DNA from: Streptococcus mitis SK564
Lineage (GTDB): Bacteria > Bacillota > Bacilli > Lactobacillales > Streptococcaceae
Assembly: GCF_000148525.1 (NCBI RefSeq)
Contig: NZ_AEDU01000006.1
Coordinates: forward strand, 62,001-126,000
DNA: 64,000 nt
Reading direction: 5' to 3'
Below are positions 38,810 to 50,367 of the stretch, one piece after another (position 1 is the stretch's first letter; each line of letters begins with the position of its first letter). Made by a program: the position numbers and the translations under genes. A model generated the notes under the pieces. The model saw nothing but the letters and a program-made list of their open reading frames with translations. It did no database searches and was not told where the DNA came from.

Positions 38810-39449
38810 AATGATTAAATTTAAAGGTTCGTATCAACTATACATTATTTTGATTTTGTCTACTATACAACTATTGACAATTCCAATTTACATATTATCT
38901 GTAAATAACACAATTGTATTGGAAAATATTATATTTTTACCGATGTTAGGCTATTGTATGATAACTACGATAATCACTTTATTAGTATCTGAACAAGAAA
39001 TCAATGCTAATAAATATCAGAATATTAGAAGCGGGAGAAATATATCCAGTATATGGGGAGCGAAACTTTTTGTGTTAGATTTACTATTATCTTTACTCAC
39101 TATTCCTTTATGGGTAGTTGTAGGTATAGAGTTAGAACACTTTTCATATTATTTTTACGTAGGAATAGTTAGTTGGTTATTACTAATATTGTTAAGTCAT
39201 TTCCATATGCTATTGACATTGTTTATTGCGAAAGGCGGCAATTTACTTATAGCTGTTGTAGAAAGTTTATTTATAGTATTTGCAACAAATAAAGTTTTTC
39301 TTAATATTTTTTGGATTCCAGTAATTTTACCAGTTAATATAATTTTAGAAAATAATTTTAGAAGCACAACCTATTTATTAGCTTTAACTTTTTATGTTGT
39401 ATTATTGTTTGTTGCTAATTTAGTAGTTGTAAGCAGAAAAGGTGTTTAA
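38787..39449 (+). CDS. Lantibiotic-immunity ABC permease (LanG/MutG-type)
   Basis: 220 residues, six membrane helices, N-terminus LLKSEMIKFKGSYQLYIILI, similar in layout to MutG/NisG. Translation is probably coupled to the LanE-type gene, which it overlaps. Together with the ATPase it gives the FEG set of nisin-like immunity systems. Confidence 0.85.
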   Translation: MIQLLKSEMIKFKGSYQLYIILILSTIQLLTIPIYILSVNNTIVLENIIFLPMLGYCMITTIITLLVSEQEINANKYQNIRSGRNISSIWGAKLFVLDLLLSLLTIPLWVVVGIELEHFSYYFYVGIVSWLLLILLSHFHMLLTLFIAKGGNLLIAVVESLFIVFATNKVFLNIFWIPVILPVNIILENNFRSTTYLLALTFYVVLLFVANLVVVSRKGV

Positions 39450-39611
39450 TTATATACTATGATTGAAATGAAGGGAGTATTAAATTTTTGGATGGAAGTT
39501 TGGGAATTGTTTTGACTTTACTTCATATCCAAAATAGGTCTGTAAAGACATATTGGAGAGAGGCGTTATTGATTTTTGATAATGTAACTATAGAAAATTA
39601 GGAGGAGAACT

Positions 39612-40274
39612 ATGAAATTCAAAAAGATCTATCTTTCCGTCATTTTTTTCTTAAGTTTACTTGGATTGTCTGGATGTACATATGAGAAGTATGATGTTAA
39701 ATTTCTTGACTTAAGTTATAATCGATTCGATTATAAAGGAGAGCATTATGGTGTAACTAATCAATTAATTTCATATGAAGATATTGAAAGTAAAGTAAGC
39801 AATCATGATGATACTTATGAAATATCTTACGATGATTCCAATAATGAAATAAAGAATGATTTGTTGGAGATTGGTGACTTATATCAGACCAAGAATAGAG
39901 AATTTGCCATAAAAATTGATAGTACTTTCTATAAATGTAGACTAGTTGATAATATTTCTAAAGAAGAACTCCTAAAAGTTTCTGACTTATTTAATGTTCG
40001 CTTAGTAGGAGGATTTGCTATCAATGAGCAAGAAGCCAGAGAGTTGAAGATAGGGGAACAATTATTTACAATTACTGAAGAAATTATTCCAAAAGAAGAG
40101 CTTAGTGCTACAGTTGCTAATTTAGATAATCAAGTGAAGTCAGTCACTAGATTATCAGGGGAGCACGAAAGTTGGAAATATGGAGAAATTTGTTCTTTAA
40201 AAAATCAGTCTATCTACGAGAAAGTAGCAGTTAAATTGAATGGAGAATATCATTTGGCTTTCTTTAGAAGTTAA
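39612..40274 (+). CDS. NisI/SpaI-like lantibiotic immunity lipoprotein
   Basis: 220 residues with a lipoprotein signal and lipobox LSGC (Cys near residue 22). The mature part begins YEKYDVKFLDLSYNRFDYKGEHY and the C-terminus has WKYGEICSLKNQSIYEKVAVKLNGEYHLAF, which parallels nisin immunity protein NisI (W-YGEI-S ... AV-(L/I)N---LA) from memory. LanI lipoproteins bind the lantibiotic at the outer membrane face. AGGAGGAG precedes the ATG. It lies 162 bp after LanG. Confidence 0.8.
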   Translation: MKFKKIYLSVIFFLSLLGLSGCTYEKYDVKFLDLSYNRFDYKGEHYGVTNQLISYEDIESKVSNHDDTYEISYDDSNNEIKNDLLEIGDLYQTKNREFAIKIDSTFYKCRLVDNISKEELLKVSDLFNVRLVGGFAINEQEARELKIGEQLFTITEEIIPKEELSATVANLDNQVKSVTRLSGEHESWKYGEICSLKNQSIYEKVAVKLNGEYHLAFFRS

Positions 40275-40348
40275 ACTGGGCAAAAAGTCTTTAAAAGAAA
40301 AAACGCCAAATAATAGAGCGACTACATTAGTAGCTTAAAGACATGATT

Positions 40349-40380
40349 AAACCGCTATTCTTAGGAGTAGTGGTTTTTCT
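40349..40380 (+). terminator. Terminator at the end of the immunity module
   Basis: AACCGCTATT / AGTAGTGGTT hairpin (some mismatch) followed by a T-rich tail. Confidence 0.6.
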
Positions 40381-40446
40381 TTTTGTTTAAAAAGGGGCAA
40401 AAAAGGGGGCGAGTAAGTAATTTTCTAACTGTTTAAGTCAACCAAA

Positions 40447-40473
40447 AAATCCCCAATCGAAGCGATCGGGGAT
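40447..40473 (-). terminator. Terminator of gdhA
   Basis: AATCCCC..ATCG / CGAT..GGGGATT hairpin with a T-run on the minus strand, directly after gdhA. Confidence 0.9.
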
Positions 40474-40487
40474 TGAGCGAATAAATC

Positions 40488-41918
<1,431 letters not shown>

Positions 41919-42035
41919 CTAAAAATTCTTTCAATTTGATTTTTGGGATTGTTTGAAATTGGAATTTTTTGAAAGTGGATAAAAAACGAACATTTTTCTT
42001 ATAAATGACTTTCTCACAGAGAAAAGCTGAAAATA

Positions 42036-42044
42036 TGGTATAAT
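42036..42044 (+). promoter_or_regulatory. Extended -10 promoter of pyrDA
   Basis: TGGTATAAT, 35 bp before the ATG at 42079, with GGAGGA at 42065-42070 as ribosome binding site. Confidence 0.75.
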
Positions 42045-42078
42045 ATTAGCAATAAAAGGAATCTGGAGGATCAGAATC

Positions 42079-43014
42079 ATGGTATCAACAAAATCACAAA
42101 TTGCTGGTTTTGAGTTTGACAATTGTTTGATGAATGCAGCAGGTGTGGCTTGTATGACGATAGAGGAGCTGGAAGGAGTTAAAAACTCAGAGGCAGGAAC
42201 TTTTGTGACCAAGACAGCGACCTTGGACTTTCGTCAGGGGAACCCTGAGCCACGCTATCAAGATGTTCCACTTGGTTCTATCAACTCTATGGGCTTGCCA
42301 AATAATGGCTTAGATTATTATCTGGACTATCTTTTGGATTTGCAAGAAAAAGAGTCAAATCGAACTTTCTTCCTATCTCTGGTCGGCATGTCTCCAGAGG
42401 AAACCCATACTATCTTGAAAAAAGTCCAAGAGAGTGACTTTCGTGGTCTGACTGAGCTAAACCTTTCTTGCCCAAATGTTCCAGGTAAACCTCAGATTGC
42501 CTATGATTTTGAGACAACAGACCGGATTTTGACAGAAGTATTTGCCTACTTCACCAAACCTCTTGGAATTAAATTGCCACCATATTTTGATATTGTTCAC
42601 TTTGATCAAGCGGCAGCTATTTTCAACAAGTACCCACTCAAGTTTGTCAACTGTGTTAACTCTATCGGAAACGGCCTTTATATAGAAGATGAGTCTGTTG
42701 TTATTCGTCCTAAAAATGGTTTCGGTGGCATCGGTGGAGAGTATATCAAACCGACTGCTCTAGCTAATGTTCATGCCTTTTATCAACGCTTAAATCCTCA
42801 AATTCAAATCATTGGAACAGGTGGCGTGTTGACTGGTCGTGATGCCTTTGAACATATTCTCTGTGGAGCGAGTATGGTACAGGTAGGAACCACCCTTCAC
42901 AAAGAAGGAGTTGGTGCTTTTGAACGTATTACTAATGAACTGAAAGCAATCATGGCGGAAAAAGGGTACGAGAGCTTGGAAGATTTCCGTGGAAAATTGC
43001 GCTATATTGACTAA
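42079..43014 (+). CDS. pyrDA: Dihydroorotate dehydrogenase A, class 1A (fumarate-dependent)
   Basis: Oxidises dihydroorotate to orotate in pyrimidine synthesis, with FMN and fumarate as electron acceptor. 311 residues. [24 protein letters not shown] with the catalytic Cys of class 1 enzymes, KLPPYFD and [17 protein letters not shown] for FMN. No iron-sulphur partner gene (pyrK) is nearby, which fits the 1A type. Confidence 0.95.
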   Translation: MVSTKSQIAGFEFDNCLMNAAGVACMTIEELEGVKNSEAGTFVTKTATLDFRQGNPEPRYQDVPLGSINSMGLPNNGLDYYLDYLLDLQEKESNRTFFLSLVGMSPEETHTILKKVQESDFRGLTELNLSCPNVPGKPQIAYDFETTDRILTEVFAYFTKPLGIKLPPYFDIVHFDQAAAIFNKYPLKFVNCVNSIGNGLYIEDESVVIRPKNGFGGIGGEYIKPTALANVHAFYQRLNPQIQIIGTGGVLTGRDAFEHILCGASMVQVGTTLHKEGVGAFERITNELKAIMAEKGYESLEDFRGKLRYID

Positions 43015-43047
43015 ATTAAATCAAAAAATCAGAAGAAAGGAGAGAAG

Positions 43048-44085
43048 ATGCTAGCCATTGAAGAAAGTCAGAAGTTGACTTTAGCAAATTTACCGAGTCT
43101 GAGCCTATTTACAGGGACAGATCAGGGCCAGTTTGAAGTGATGAAGAGTCAAGTGTTGAAACAGATTGGTTATGATTCTGCTGACCTCAACTTTGCCTAC
43201 TTTGATATGAAAGAAGTGGTCTACAAGGATGTGGAACTGGAGTTGGTCAGCCTTCCCTTCTTTGCGGATGAGAAAATCGTGATATTAGACCATTTTGTCG
43301 ATATCACAACTGCTAAAAAGCGCTTTTTAACAGATGATGAGCTCAAGTCGTTTGAGGAATATCTTGACAATCCTTCTCCAACAACCAAATTGTTGATCTT
43401 TGCGGAAGGAAAGCTGGATAGCAAAAGACGGTTGGTCAAATTACTTAAGCGTGATGCCAAGGTTTTTGACGCAGTAGAAGCCAAAGAACAAGAACTGCGC
43501 CAGTATTTCCAAAAGTGGAGTCAGAAACAAGGTCTGCAGTTTGCCAATCATTCTTTTGAAAATCTCCTTGTAAAGTCGGGGTTTCAATTTAGCGAAATCC
43601 AGAAAAATCTGCTCTTTTTACAGTCCTATAAGGCGGATTCTGTTATCGAGGAAGAGGATATTGTCAACGCTATTCCCAAGACCTTACAGGACAATATTTT
43701 TGATTTAACTCAGTTTATTCTGACTAAAAAGATGGACCAGGCTCGCGACTTGGTTAGAGACTTGACCTTGCAAGGGGAAGACGAAATCAAGTTGATTGCA
43801 GTCATGCTGGGACAATTTCGGACTTTTACTCAGGTAAAAATTTTGTCGGAGTCTGGCCAAATAGAAGCGCAGATTGCAAATAGTTTAGGTAGTTATCTAG
43901 GACGCACTCCCAATCCCTATCAAATCAAGTTTGCATTAAGAGATTCGCGAGGACTTTCCTTGAGTTTTTTGAAGCAAGCTATTTCCTATTTGATTGAGAC
44001 AGACTATCAGATTAAGACAGGTCTTTATGAAAAAGGTTTCCTTTTTGAAAAGGCACTCTTACAGATTGCTAGTCAGGTAAATTGA
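43048..44085 (+). CDS. holA: DNA polymerase III subunit delta
   Basis: Clamp-loader wrench that opens the sliding clamp. 345 residues with the HolA layout: LFTGTDQGQFEVMKSQVLKQ at the start, a Rossmann-like first domain, a helical middle domain and a C-terminal domain. GGAGAGA precedes the ATG. It is 33 bp downstream of pyrDA and probably shares its transcript. Confidence 0.92.
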   Translation: MLAIEESQKLTLANLPSLSLFTGTDQGQFEVMKSQVLKQIGYDSADLNFAYFDMKEVVYKDVELELVSLPFFADEKIVILDHFVDITTAKKRFLTDDELKSFEEYLDNPSPTTKLLIFAEGKLDSKRRLVKLLKRDAKVFDAVEAKEQELRQYFQKWSQKQGLQFANHSFENLLVKSGFQFSEIQKNLLFLQSYKADSVIEEEDIVNAIPKTLQDNIFDLTQFILTKKMDQARDLVRDLTLQGEDEIKLIAVMLGQFRTFTQVKILSESGQIEAQIANSLGSYLGRTPNPYQIKFALRDSRGLSLSFLKQAISYLIETDYQIKTGLYEKGFLFEKALLQIASQVN

Positions 44086-44155
44086 TACTATTTTTGAAAC
44101 TACAACCCACGTCAAGATTATCTTGTCGTGGGTTTCTTACTGAATTGCTTGTTTT

Positions 44156-44388
44156 ATACTCAATGAAAATCAAAGAGCAAACTAGCCGCAGGTTGCTCAA
44201 AGCACTGCTTTGAGATTGTAGATAAGACTGACGAAGTCAGCTCAAAACACTGCTTTGAGATTGTAGATAAGACTGACGAAGTCAGCTCAAAACACTGTTT
44301 TGAGGTTGTGGATAGAACTGACGAAGTCAGTAACCATACGTATGGCAAGGTGACGTTGATGCAGTTTGAATAGATTTTCGAAGAGTAT
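44156..44388. repeat. BOX element, boxA-boxB(3)-boxC, reverse orientation
   Basis: From the left: boxC (44156-44195, begins ATACTCAATGAAAATCAAAG), three 45-bp boxB units (44196-44240, 44241-44285, 44286-44330) with internal TGACGAAGTCA palindromes, and boxA (44331-44388, ends CGAAGAGTAT). BoxB units differ by a few bases. It separates holA from sodA. A 62-residue open frame across it is a by-product of the repeats. Confidence 0.95.
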
Positions 44389-44493
44389 GATTAGAAAGTA
44401 TTTCAGTGATTTCTTCATCTATAAGCAAAAAACTTGAAAAAAGTGAATGTTTGCGTTATCATTTTCATATAGAAAGAAAAAGAGGTATTACAG

Positions 44494-45099
44494 ATGGCTA
44501 TTATCTTACCAGATCTTCCATATGCATACGACGCTTTGGAACCATACATCGATGCGGAAACAATGCACTTGCACCATGACAAACACCATCAAACTTATGT
44601 CAACAATGCTAATGCAGCTCTTGAAAAACACCCTGAAATCGGTGAAGATCTTGAAGCCTTGCTTGCTGATGTAGAATCTATCCCAGCTGATATCCGTCAA
44701 GCGCTTATCAACAATGGTGGTGGACACTTGAACCACGCTCTTTTCTGGGAATTGATGACTCCTGAGAAAACAGCTCCTTCAGCAGAACTTGCAGCAGCAA
44801 TCGATGCAACATTTGGTTCATTTGAAGAATTCCAAGCAGCCTTCACTGCAGCAGCAACAACTCGTTTTGGTTCTGGCTGGGCATGGTTGGTTGTCAACAA
44901 AGAAGGGAAGCTTGAAGTGACTTCAACAGCAAACCAAGACACACCAATCTCAGAAGGTAAAAAACCAATCTTGGGATTGGACGTTTGGGAACATGCTTAC
45001 TACGTGAAATACCGTAACGTACGTCCTGACTATATCAAAGCTTTCTTCTCAGTGATCAACTGGAACAAAGTAGATGAATTGTACGCAGCCGCTAAATAA
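44494..45099 (+). CDS. sodA: Superoxide dismutase, Mn/Fe family
   Basis: Converts superoxide to oxygen and hydrogen peroxide. 201 residues. Metal ligands in [10 protein letters not shown] (His near 27), [13 protein letters not shown] (His near 81), and [13 protein letters not shown] (Asp and His near 162-166). The GSGWAWL and Gly/Gln residues near the metal fit the manganese-type enzyme of streptococci. A shorter overlapping frame is a shadow. Confidence 0.97.
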   Translation: MAIILPDLPYAYDALEPYIDAETMHLHHDKHHQTYVNNANAALEKHPEIGEDLEALLADVESIPADIRQALINNGGGHLNHALFWELMTPEKTAPSAELAAAIDATFGSFEEFQAAFTAAATTRFGSGWAWLVVNKEGKLEVTSTANQDTPISEGKKPILGLDVWEHAYYVKYRNVRPDYIKAFFSVINWNKVDELYAAAK

Positions 45100-45108
45100 T
45101 GGTATATG

Positions 45109-45136
45109 GAGGGAAGAATGGTTCTTCTCTTTTTTA
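45109..45136 (+). terminator. Terminator of sodA, proximal
   Basis: GAAGAA / TTCTTC hairpin with T-run at 45130-45136. Confidence 0.75.
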
Positions 45137-45168
45137 GGTTATATGATTTTTTTAGGTCATATGATTCG

Positions 45169-45196
45169 AGTCTGACAAAATCGTCAGACTTTTTTC
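45169..45196 (+). terminator. Terminator of sodA, distal
   Basis: Perfect 8-bp stem AGTCTGAC / GTCAGACT with a 6-base loop and a T-run. Confidence 0.85.
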
Positions 45197-45273
45197 ATTT
45201 TTATGAGAAACGTGCTAACTGCTAGAAATTATGGTAGAATAAAGTATTAAGTAATCGTGGAAAAAGGATATCT

Positions 45274-45804
45274 ATGCGAAAAGAAATTGCACCTGAATTA
45301 TACAACTATAACAAGTTTCCTGGTCCTGAGTTCCATTTACATGGGGACAAGGTCGAAACGGAAGGGATAGTTTTTTCCTTGGTGGAAAATATCAAGGATG
45401 CCTTTGATGTGACGGCTTTTAATCAGCGTTTTTCAGAAGTCTTAACCAAGTTTGATTATATCGTGGGAGACTGGAGCAACGAACAGCTTCGCCTACGAGG
45501 TTTTTACAAGGATGATCGAACAGAAGAAAAACTTGAAAAAATCAGTCGTTTACAAGACTACCTTTTAGAGTATTGTAGTTATGGTTGTGCCTATTTTGTC
45601 TTAGAAAATGAAGCCCCTAAGCGAGCATCATTTGACAAGAAAATGCGTAAGAAGGAAGAAGAAACATCTTCTAAAAAAGGAAAGAAACCGACTCAAACCA
45701 AACGAAAACCGAATGCAGATAAGAAAAATAGACGTCGTCAGAAAGACCAGCATTCTCAGAAAGAGGACAAGGGGCAACGTCATTTTGTCATTCGTCAGAA
45801 GTGA
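45274..45804 (+). CDS. YutD-like family protein (DUF1027)
   Basis: 176 residues. The first 110 residues are the YutD-like domain (NKFPGPEFHLHGDKV..., VGDWSNEQLRLRGFY, IDYLLEYCSYGCAYFVLEN-like). The rest is a very basic Lys/Arg/Gln-rich tail (about 115-176). The function is unknown. It lies 20 bp before rlmN, as in other streptococci, with AAGGAGAAG between. Confidence 0.8.
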   Translation: MRKEIAPELYNYNKFPGPEFHLHGDKVETEGIVFSLVENIKDAFDVTAFNQRFSEVLTKFDYIVGDWSNEQLRLRGFYKDDRTEEKLEKISRLQDYLLEYCSYGCAYFVLENEAPKRASFDKKMRKKEEETSSKKGKKPTQTKRKPNADKKNRRRQKDQHSQKEDKGQRHFVIRQK

Positions 45805-45824
45805 GTAGAGAATAAGGAGAAGAA

Positions 45825-46910
45825 ATGAAACCGTCAATTTATAGTTTAACACGTCAAACCATGCAGGAATGGGTTTTAGAGCAAGGAGAAAAGAAATTCC
45901 GTGCAGATCAAATCTGGGAATGGCTCTACCGTAAACGTGTCCAGTCATTTGAAGAGATGACCAACCTTTCCAAGGATTTGATTGCTAAGCTTAATGACCA
46001 GTTTGTGGTCAATCCCTTGAAACAGCGTATCGTTCAAGAGTCTGCTGATGGGACAGTTAAATATCTTTTTGAATTGCCAGATGGAATGCTGATTGAGACA
46101 GTACTCATGCGTCAACACTACGGTTTATCTGTCTGTGTGACCACTCAGGTCGGCTGTAATATCGGTTGTACCTTCTGTGCCTCTGGTTTAATTAAGAAGC
46201 AACGTGACCTCAATAACGGTGAAATTGTAGCGCAAATCATGCTGGTTCAGAAATACTTTGATGAGCGTGGTCAGGATGAGCGTGTCAGCCATATCGTTGT
46301 CATGGGAATCGGTGAGCCCTTTGATAACTACAATAATGTCTTGAATTTCGTTCGTACCATTAATGATGATAAGGGAATGGCAATCGGTGCTCGTCACATT
46401 ACGGTTTCAACCTCAGGTTTGGCCCATAAAATTCGAGATTTTGCTAATGAAGGAGTTCAGGTCAATCTTGCCGTTTCTCTTCACGCACCTAACAATGAAT
46501 TACGCTCAAGCATCATGAAGATTAACCGTGCCTTTCCGATTGAAAAACTCTTTGCTGCTATTGAGTACTACATTGAGACAACTAATCGTCGTGTGACCTT
46601 TGAGTATATCATGCTCAATGAAGTCAATGATGGTGTAGAACAAGCCTTGGAATTGGCTGAATTGCTCAAGAATATCAAGAAATTGTCTTATGTAAACTTA
46701 ATTCCTTATAACCCAGTTAGTGAGCATGACCAATATAGCCGTAGTCCGAAAGAGCGCGTCCTGGCCTTTTATGATACGCTTAAGAAAAAAGGGGTCAACT
46801 GTGTGGTTCGTCAAGAGCACGGTACTGATATTGATGCAGCTTGTGGACAATTGCGCTCTAACACAATGAAACGTGACCGCCAGAAAGCAGTCGCAGCAGT
46901 CAATCCTTAA
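45825..46910 (+). CDS. rlmN: 23S rRNA A2503 / tRNA A37 C2-methyltransferase RlmN
   Basis: Radical-SAM methyltransferase. 361 residues with the cluster CNIGCTFC near residue 110 (CX3CX2C), [52 protein letters not shown] and [19 protein letters not shown] with the resting Cys near the C-terminus. The stop shares a base with the next start. Confidence 0.97.
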   Translation: MKPSIYSLTRQTMQEWVLEQGEKKFRADQIWEWLYRKRVQSFEEMTNLSKDLIAKLNDQFVVNPLKQRIVQESADGTVKYLFELPDGMLIETVLMRQHYGLSVCVTTQVGCNIGCTFCASGLIKKQRDLNNGEIVAQIMLVQKYFDERGQDERVSHIVVMGIGEPFDNYNNVLNFVRTINDDKGMAIGARHITVSTSGLAHKIRDFANEGVQVNLAVSLHAPNNELRSSIMKINRAFPIEKLFAAIEYYIETTNRRVTFEYIMLNEVNDGVEQALELAELLKNIKKLSYVNLIPYNPVSEHDQYSRSPKERVLAFYDTLKKKGVNCVVRQEHGTDIDAACGQLRSNTMKRDRQKAVAAVNP

Positions 46911-47392
46911 TGATGAAGAAAACTCATAATCATATTTTGGTCTTGGGGGTCATTTTCTATAGCATTTGTATCGTCTACTTTTGTTTTACTCCTCAAGAAC
47001 ATTCTCCCGTGGGAGTGGAAACTCCAGGTATTCAGCATCTTGGACGCCTGGTTTTTCTTTTGACTCCTTTCAATTCTTTCTGGAAACTGGGCGAAGTGGG
47101 TGATATGGGACAATTATATTGGATTTTTTTGCAAAATATCCTCAATGTCTTCTTGCTTTTTCCTCTGATCTTTCAACTCCTTTATCTCTTTCCAAACTTA
47201 AGGAAAACAAAAAGAGTTCTTCTTTTCAGTTTTCTAGTGAGTCTTGGAATCGAGTGTACGCAGTTAGTCTTGGACTTTTTCTTTGATTTTAATCGCGTCT
47301 TTGAAATTGATGATTTGTGGACCAATACCTTGGGTGGCTATCTGGCTTGGCTCCTATATAAACGATTACATAAAAACAAGATAAGGAATTAA
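46910..47392 (+). CDS. VanZ family membrane protein
   Basis: 160 residues, four membrane helices. C-terminal GIECTQLVLDFFFDFNRVFEIDDLWTNTLGGYLAW shows the VanZ family pattern (E-x2-Q and D-D-x3-N-x-x-G). VanZ relatives can give low-level glycopeptide tolerance, but most streptococcal members have no known role. It is in the rlmN operon, directly before the ABC-F gene. Confidence 0.85.
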   Translation: MMKKTHNHILVLGVIFYSICIVYFCFTPQEHSPVGVETPGIQHLGRLVFLLTPFNSFWKLGEVGDMGQLYWIFLQNILNVFLLFPLIFQLLYLFPNLRKTKRVLLFSFLVSLGIECTQLVLDFFFDFNRVFEIDDLWTNTLGGYLAWLLYKRLHKNKIRN

Positions 47393-47393
47393 A

Positions 47394-48935
47394 ATGAGTA
47401 TTTTAGAAGTTAAAAATCTGAGTCACGGTTTTGGTGACCGTGCAATTTTTGAAGATGTGTCCTTCCGTCTCCTCAAGGGAGAACATATCGGTCTGGTCGG
47501 TGCCAATGGTGAAGGAAAATCAACCTTTATGAGTATCGTGACTGGTAAAATGCTGCCAGATGAAGGGAAGGTTGAGTGGTCCAAATATGTGACTGCCGGT
47601 TACTTGGATCAGCACTCCGTCCTTGCTGAAGGGCAGTCGGTACGTGATGTTCTCCGTACAGCCTTTGATGAGCTTTTCAAAGCAGAAGCCCGTATCAATG
47701 ACCTCTATATGGAAATGGCTGAAGATGGAGCGGACGTTGATGCTCTCATGGAAGAAGTGGGAGAACTCCAAGACCGTTTAGAGAGTCGTGATTTCTATAC
47801 CTTGGATGCTAAGATTGATGAAGTAGCGCGTGCCCTTGGTGTCATGGACTTTGGCATGGATACAGATGTAACCTCTTTGTCAGGTGGGCAAAGAACTAAG
47901 GTGCTTTTGGCTAAGCTTCTCCTTGAAAAGCCCGATATCTTGCTTTTGGACGAGCCGACCAACTACTTGGATGCCGAGCATATCGACTGGCTCAAGCGCT
48001 ATCTCCAAAACTATGAAAATGCCTTTGTCCTTATCTCACATGATATCCCATTCCTGAACGACGTGATCAATATCGTCTATCATGTGGAAAATCAACAGTT
48101 GACGCGTTACTCTGGTGACTACTACCAATTCCAAGAAGTCTATGCCATGAAGAAATCTCAGCTAGAAGCGGCCTACGAACGTCAGCAGAAAGAGATTGCC
48201 GACCTCAAGGACTTTGTTGCTCGAAATAAAGCGCGTGTTGCAACACGAAACATGGCCATGTCCCGTCAGAAGAAATTGGATAAGATGGATATTATCGAAC
48301 TCCAAAGTGAGAAACCAAAACCATCCTTTGATTTCAAACCGGCTCGTACACCAGGGCGCTTTATCTTCCAAGCCAAGGATTTGCAGATTGGTTACGACCG
48401 TCCTCTGACTAAGCCTTTAAATCTTACCTTTGAACGCAATCAAAAGGTTGCTATTATCGGTGCCAATGGTATCGGGAAAACAACTCTCTTGAAGTCTCTC
48501 TTGGGGATTATTCCGCCAATTGCTGGGGAAGTTGAACGCGGTGATTACCTAGAACTTGGTTATTTTGAGCAAGAAGTAGAAGGGGGCAATCGTCAAACAC
48601 CCCTAGAGGCTGTATGGAATGCCTTTCCTGCCCTTAACCAAGCTGAAGTTCGTGCAGCCCTTGCTCGTTGCGGTTTGACAACCAAGCATATCGAAAGCCA
48701 AATTCAGGTCTTGTCAGGTGGGGAACAAGCCAAGGTTCGCTTTTGTCTCTTGATGAATCGTGAAAACAACGTTTTAGTGCTGGACGAGCCGACCAACCAT
48801 TTGGATGTGGATGCCAAGGATGAACTCAAACGTGCTCTCAAAGAATACAAGGGATCGATTCTTATGGTTTGTCACGAACCAGACTTCTATGAAGGTTGGA
48901 TGGATCAAATCTGGGATTTTAACAAGCTAACTTAA
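47394..48935 (+). CDS. ABC-F family ATPase (YbiT/YkpA-like)
   Basis: 513 residues, soluble, two ATPase domains joined by the charged P-site-tRNA-interaction linker (about 240-290). First domain: GANGEGKST near 36, LSGGQRTKVLLAKLLLEKPD, LLLDEPTNYLD. Second: GANGIGKTT near 360, LSGGEQAKVRF, LVLDEPTNHLD. ABC-F proteins act on the ribosome and influence translation; most housekeeping members are not antibiotic-resistance factors, and this one looks like the YbiT/YkpA group. Start ATG 47394, one base after the VanZ stop. Confidence 0.93.
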   Translation: MSILEVKNLSHGFGDRAIFEDVSFRLLKGEHIGLVGANGEGKSTFMSIVTGKMLPDEGKVEWSKYVTAGYLDQHSVLAEGQSVRDVLRTAFDELFKAEARINDLYMEMAEDGADVDALMEEVGELQDRLESRDFYTLDAKIDEVARALGVMDFGMDTDVTSLSGGQRTKVLLAKLLLEKPDILLLDEPTNYLDAEHIDWLKRYLQNYENAFVLISHDIPFLNDVINIVYHVENQQLTRYSGDYYQFQEVYAMKKSQLEAAYERQQKEIADLKDFVARNKARVATRNMAMSRQKKLDKMDIIELQSEKPKPSFDFKPARTPGRFIFQAKDLQIGYDRPLTKPLNLTFERNQKVAIIGANGIGKTTLLKSLLGIIPPIAGEVERGDYLELGYFEQEVEGGNRQTPLEAVWNAFPALNQAEVRAALARCGLTTKHIESQIQVLSGGEQAKVRFCLLMNRENNVLVLDEPTNHLDVDAKDELKRALKEYKGSILMVCHEPDFYEGWMDQIWDFNKLT

Positions 48936-48950
48936 AAATGAATATAAAAG

Positions 48951-48985
48951 AAATACAGTACCGAATGTGGGTACTGTATTTTTGA
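48951..48985. terminator. Bidirectional terminator between the ABC-F gene and slrA
   Basis: A 12-bp perfect stem (AAATACAGTACC / GGTACTGTATTT) with T-runs on both strands. Confidence 0.9.
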
Positions 48986-48988
48986 TTT

Positions 48989-49792
48989 TTAAGATTTGAA
49001 ATCGTAGTCTTTCACCACTTCAATGCTATCGATAGTAATAGCAGTCGTTGGTTTGTCTTTCTCATCTTTTTCGGCTTTAGCAATCTTATCTACAACATCC
49101 ATTCCGTCAATGACTTGGCCAAAGACTGGGTGTTTGCCATCTAGACTAGGGTTTCCCCCTTCTTTATAGGCTTCGATGATTTTCTTTGGATACTTGCTTG
49201 TAGGGAGTTTAGCAGAGGTATCTGTAGAGTTTTGGTTGATGAAGAACTGGCTACCATTGGTGTTTGGTTGGCCAGTATTTGCCATCGCAAGAGCACCACG
49301 GATGTTATAGAGATAAGGAGTAATCTCGTTTTTGAAACCAGTTCCCTTGTCTTTAGTCTTATCCTTGTCATGCCAGATGGACTGACCACCTGTACCGTCC
49401 CCTTTTGGATCTCCAGTTTGAACCATGAAGCCATCGATGACACGGTGGAAGGTAATGCCGTTATAGTAGCCTTCTTTTGCATGAGTGAGGAAGTTTTCAA
49501 CCGCTAGAGGAGCGAGTTTAGGGAAGAGCTTAATGCGGATATCACCTTGGCTTGTGTGGAGAATCACTTCGGCTTCATCTTCAGCAACTTCCTTAGAAAG
49601 TTGAGGGAAATTGGCATTCTCGTTTGTTAAAGCATCGTTTAAGTCCTTGGTAGATTGGGCAGCTGCTTTAGAACTTTCTTCAGCAGCAAGGCTGGAATCC
49701 ACATAATCATCACCACGCAAACTACGTTGGATGCTGCTACATCCAGCTAGGGCTACAGTGGACAGTAAAAGAAGGGTTGCTAGTTTTTTCAT
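48989..49792 (-). CDS. slrA: Cyclophilin-type peptidyl-prolyl isomerase lipoprotein SlrA
   Basis: 267 residues with a lipoprotein signal and lipobox LAGC (Cys 18), a short Ser/Ala-rich linker, and a cyclophilin domain (about 75-267): [36 protein letters not shown] and [17 protein letters not shown]. It acts outside the membrane on proline bonds of surface proteins and is a known streptococcal surface antigen. Single-gene unit. Confidence 0.95.
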   Translation of the reverse strand: MKKLATLLLLSTVALAGCSSIQRSLRGDDYVDSSLAAEESSKAAAQSTKDLNDALTNENANFPQLSKEVAEDEAEVILHTSQGDIRIKLFPKLAPLAVENFLTHAKEGYYNGITFHRVIDGFMVQTGDPKGDGTGGQSIWHDKDKTKDKGTGFKNEITPYLYNIRGALAMANTGQPNTNGSQFFINQNSTDTSAKLPTSKYPKKIIEAYKEGGNPSLDGKHPVFGQVIDGMDVVDKIAKAEKDEKDKPTTAITIDSIEVVKDYDFKS

Positions 49793-49900
49793 TCTGTTCC
49801 TCTCAAAAATTCATTTCTACCATTGTACCCTAAAAGGAAGTGGATTTCAAATATTAGTGACAAGGTAGTTCAAGAGGAGGTTAACCAAAAAGTGGCTTAC

Positions 49901-50242
49901 TTAAAGATTTTTCTTTGGATGACGGTCGACAATGTCCTGGTTTTGTTCCAGGATTTCCTCTCCTTTTGGAGTTAATTTGTAGCCACGAATCGAAAAGTGA
50001 CTTGCCAATTCCTCTTCTGAAAAGTTGGCATGAAGGGCTTGATCCAAATCTGCAGCCTTCATTTTAGAAAGGCCTGTAATTCCCTTGCTTTTCAGAATAT
50101 TCTTTTTCATAGTAGCATTCAGATGGTCAAGTGAATCAAAAGCAGTTTCGACAAGAACATAACCTTTTTCCACCAGAGTTTTTAGATGCTTAGGGGCATC
50201 AATACCATAAGTGTACTCAAAGTATTTAGGAAACCAGATCAT
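49901..50242 (-). CDS. SAP-like hypothetical protein, probably 5' truncated
   Basis: 113 residues beginning MIWFPKYFEYTYGIDAPKHLKTL. The middle (KGITGLSKMKAADLDQALHANFSEEEL) looks like a SAP-like helix-extended-helix. In related streptococci I recall a longer protein with this block in its C-terminal half. Upstream of ATG 50242 the same frame soon meets a stop and no good ribosome binding site is present, so the front of the gene was probably lost when the integrase-bearing island inserted. Confidence 0.6.
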   Translation of the reverse strand: MIWFPKYFEYTYGIDAPKHLKTLVEKGYVLVETAFDSLDHLNATMKKNILKSKGITGLSKMKAADLDQALHANFSEEELASHFSIRGYKLTPKGEEILEQNQDIVDRHPKKNL

Positions 50243-50367
50243 AAGAAAGATTGCAAAGCATCACAATTCTCAAGACGTTAATCAATACGATTATATCAAC
50301 GTTTACAGACATTCAAAAATTTTCTCTTGGATGTCTTTTTTGTTTCAAAAATCTAAATTTCACCCCA

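Noticed and set aside
44196-44330. Three 45-bp tandem units as a CRISPR-like array
   Set aside because: There are no unique spacers; the units are contiguous boxB copies.
44160-44348. 62-residue repetitive open frame on the minus strand
   Set aside because: It lies wholly in the BOX element and its repeats are the three 45-bp boxB units.
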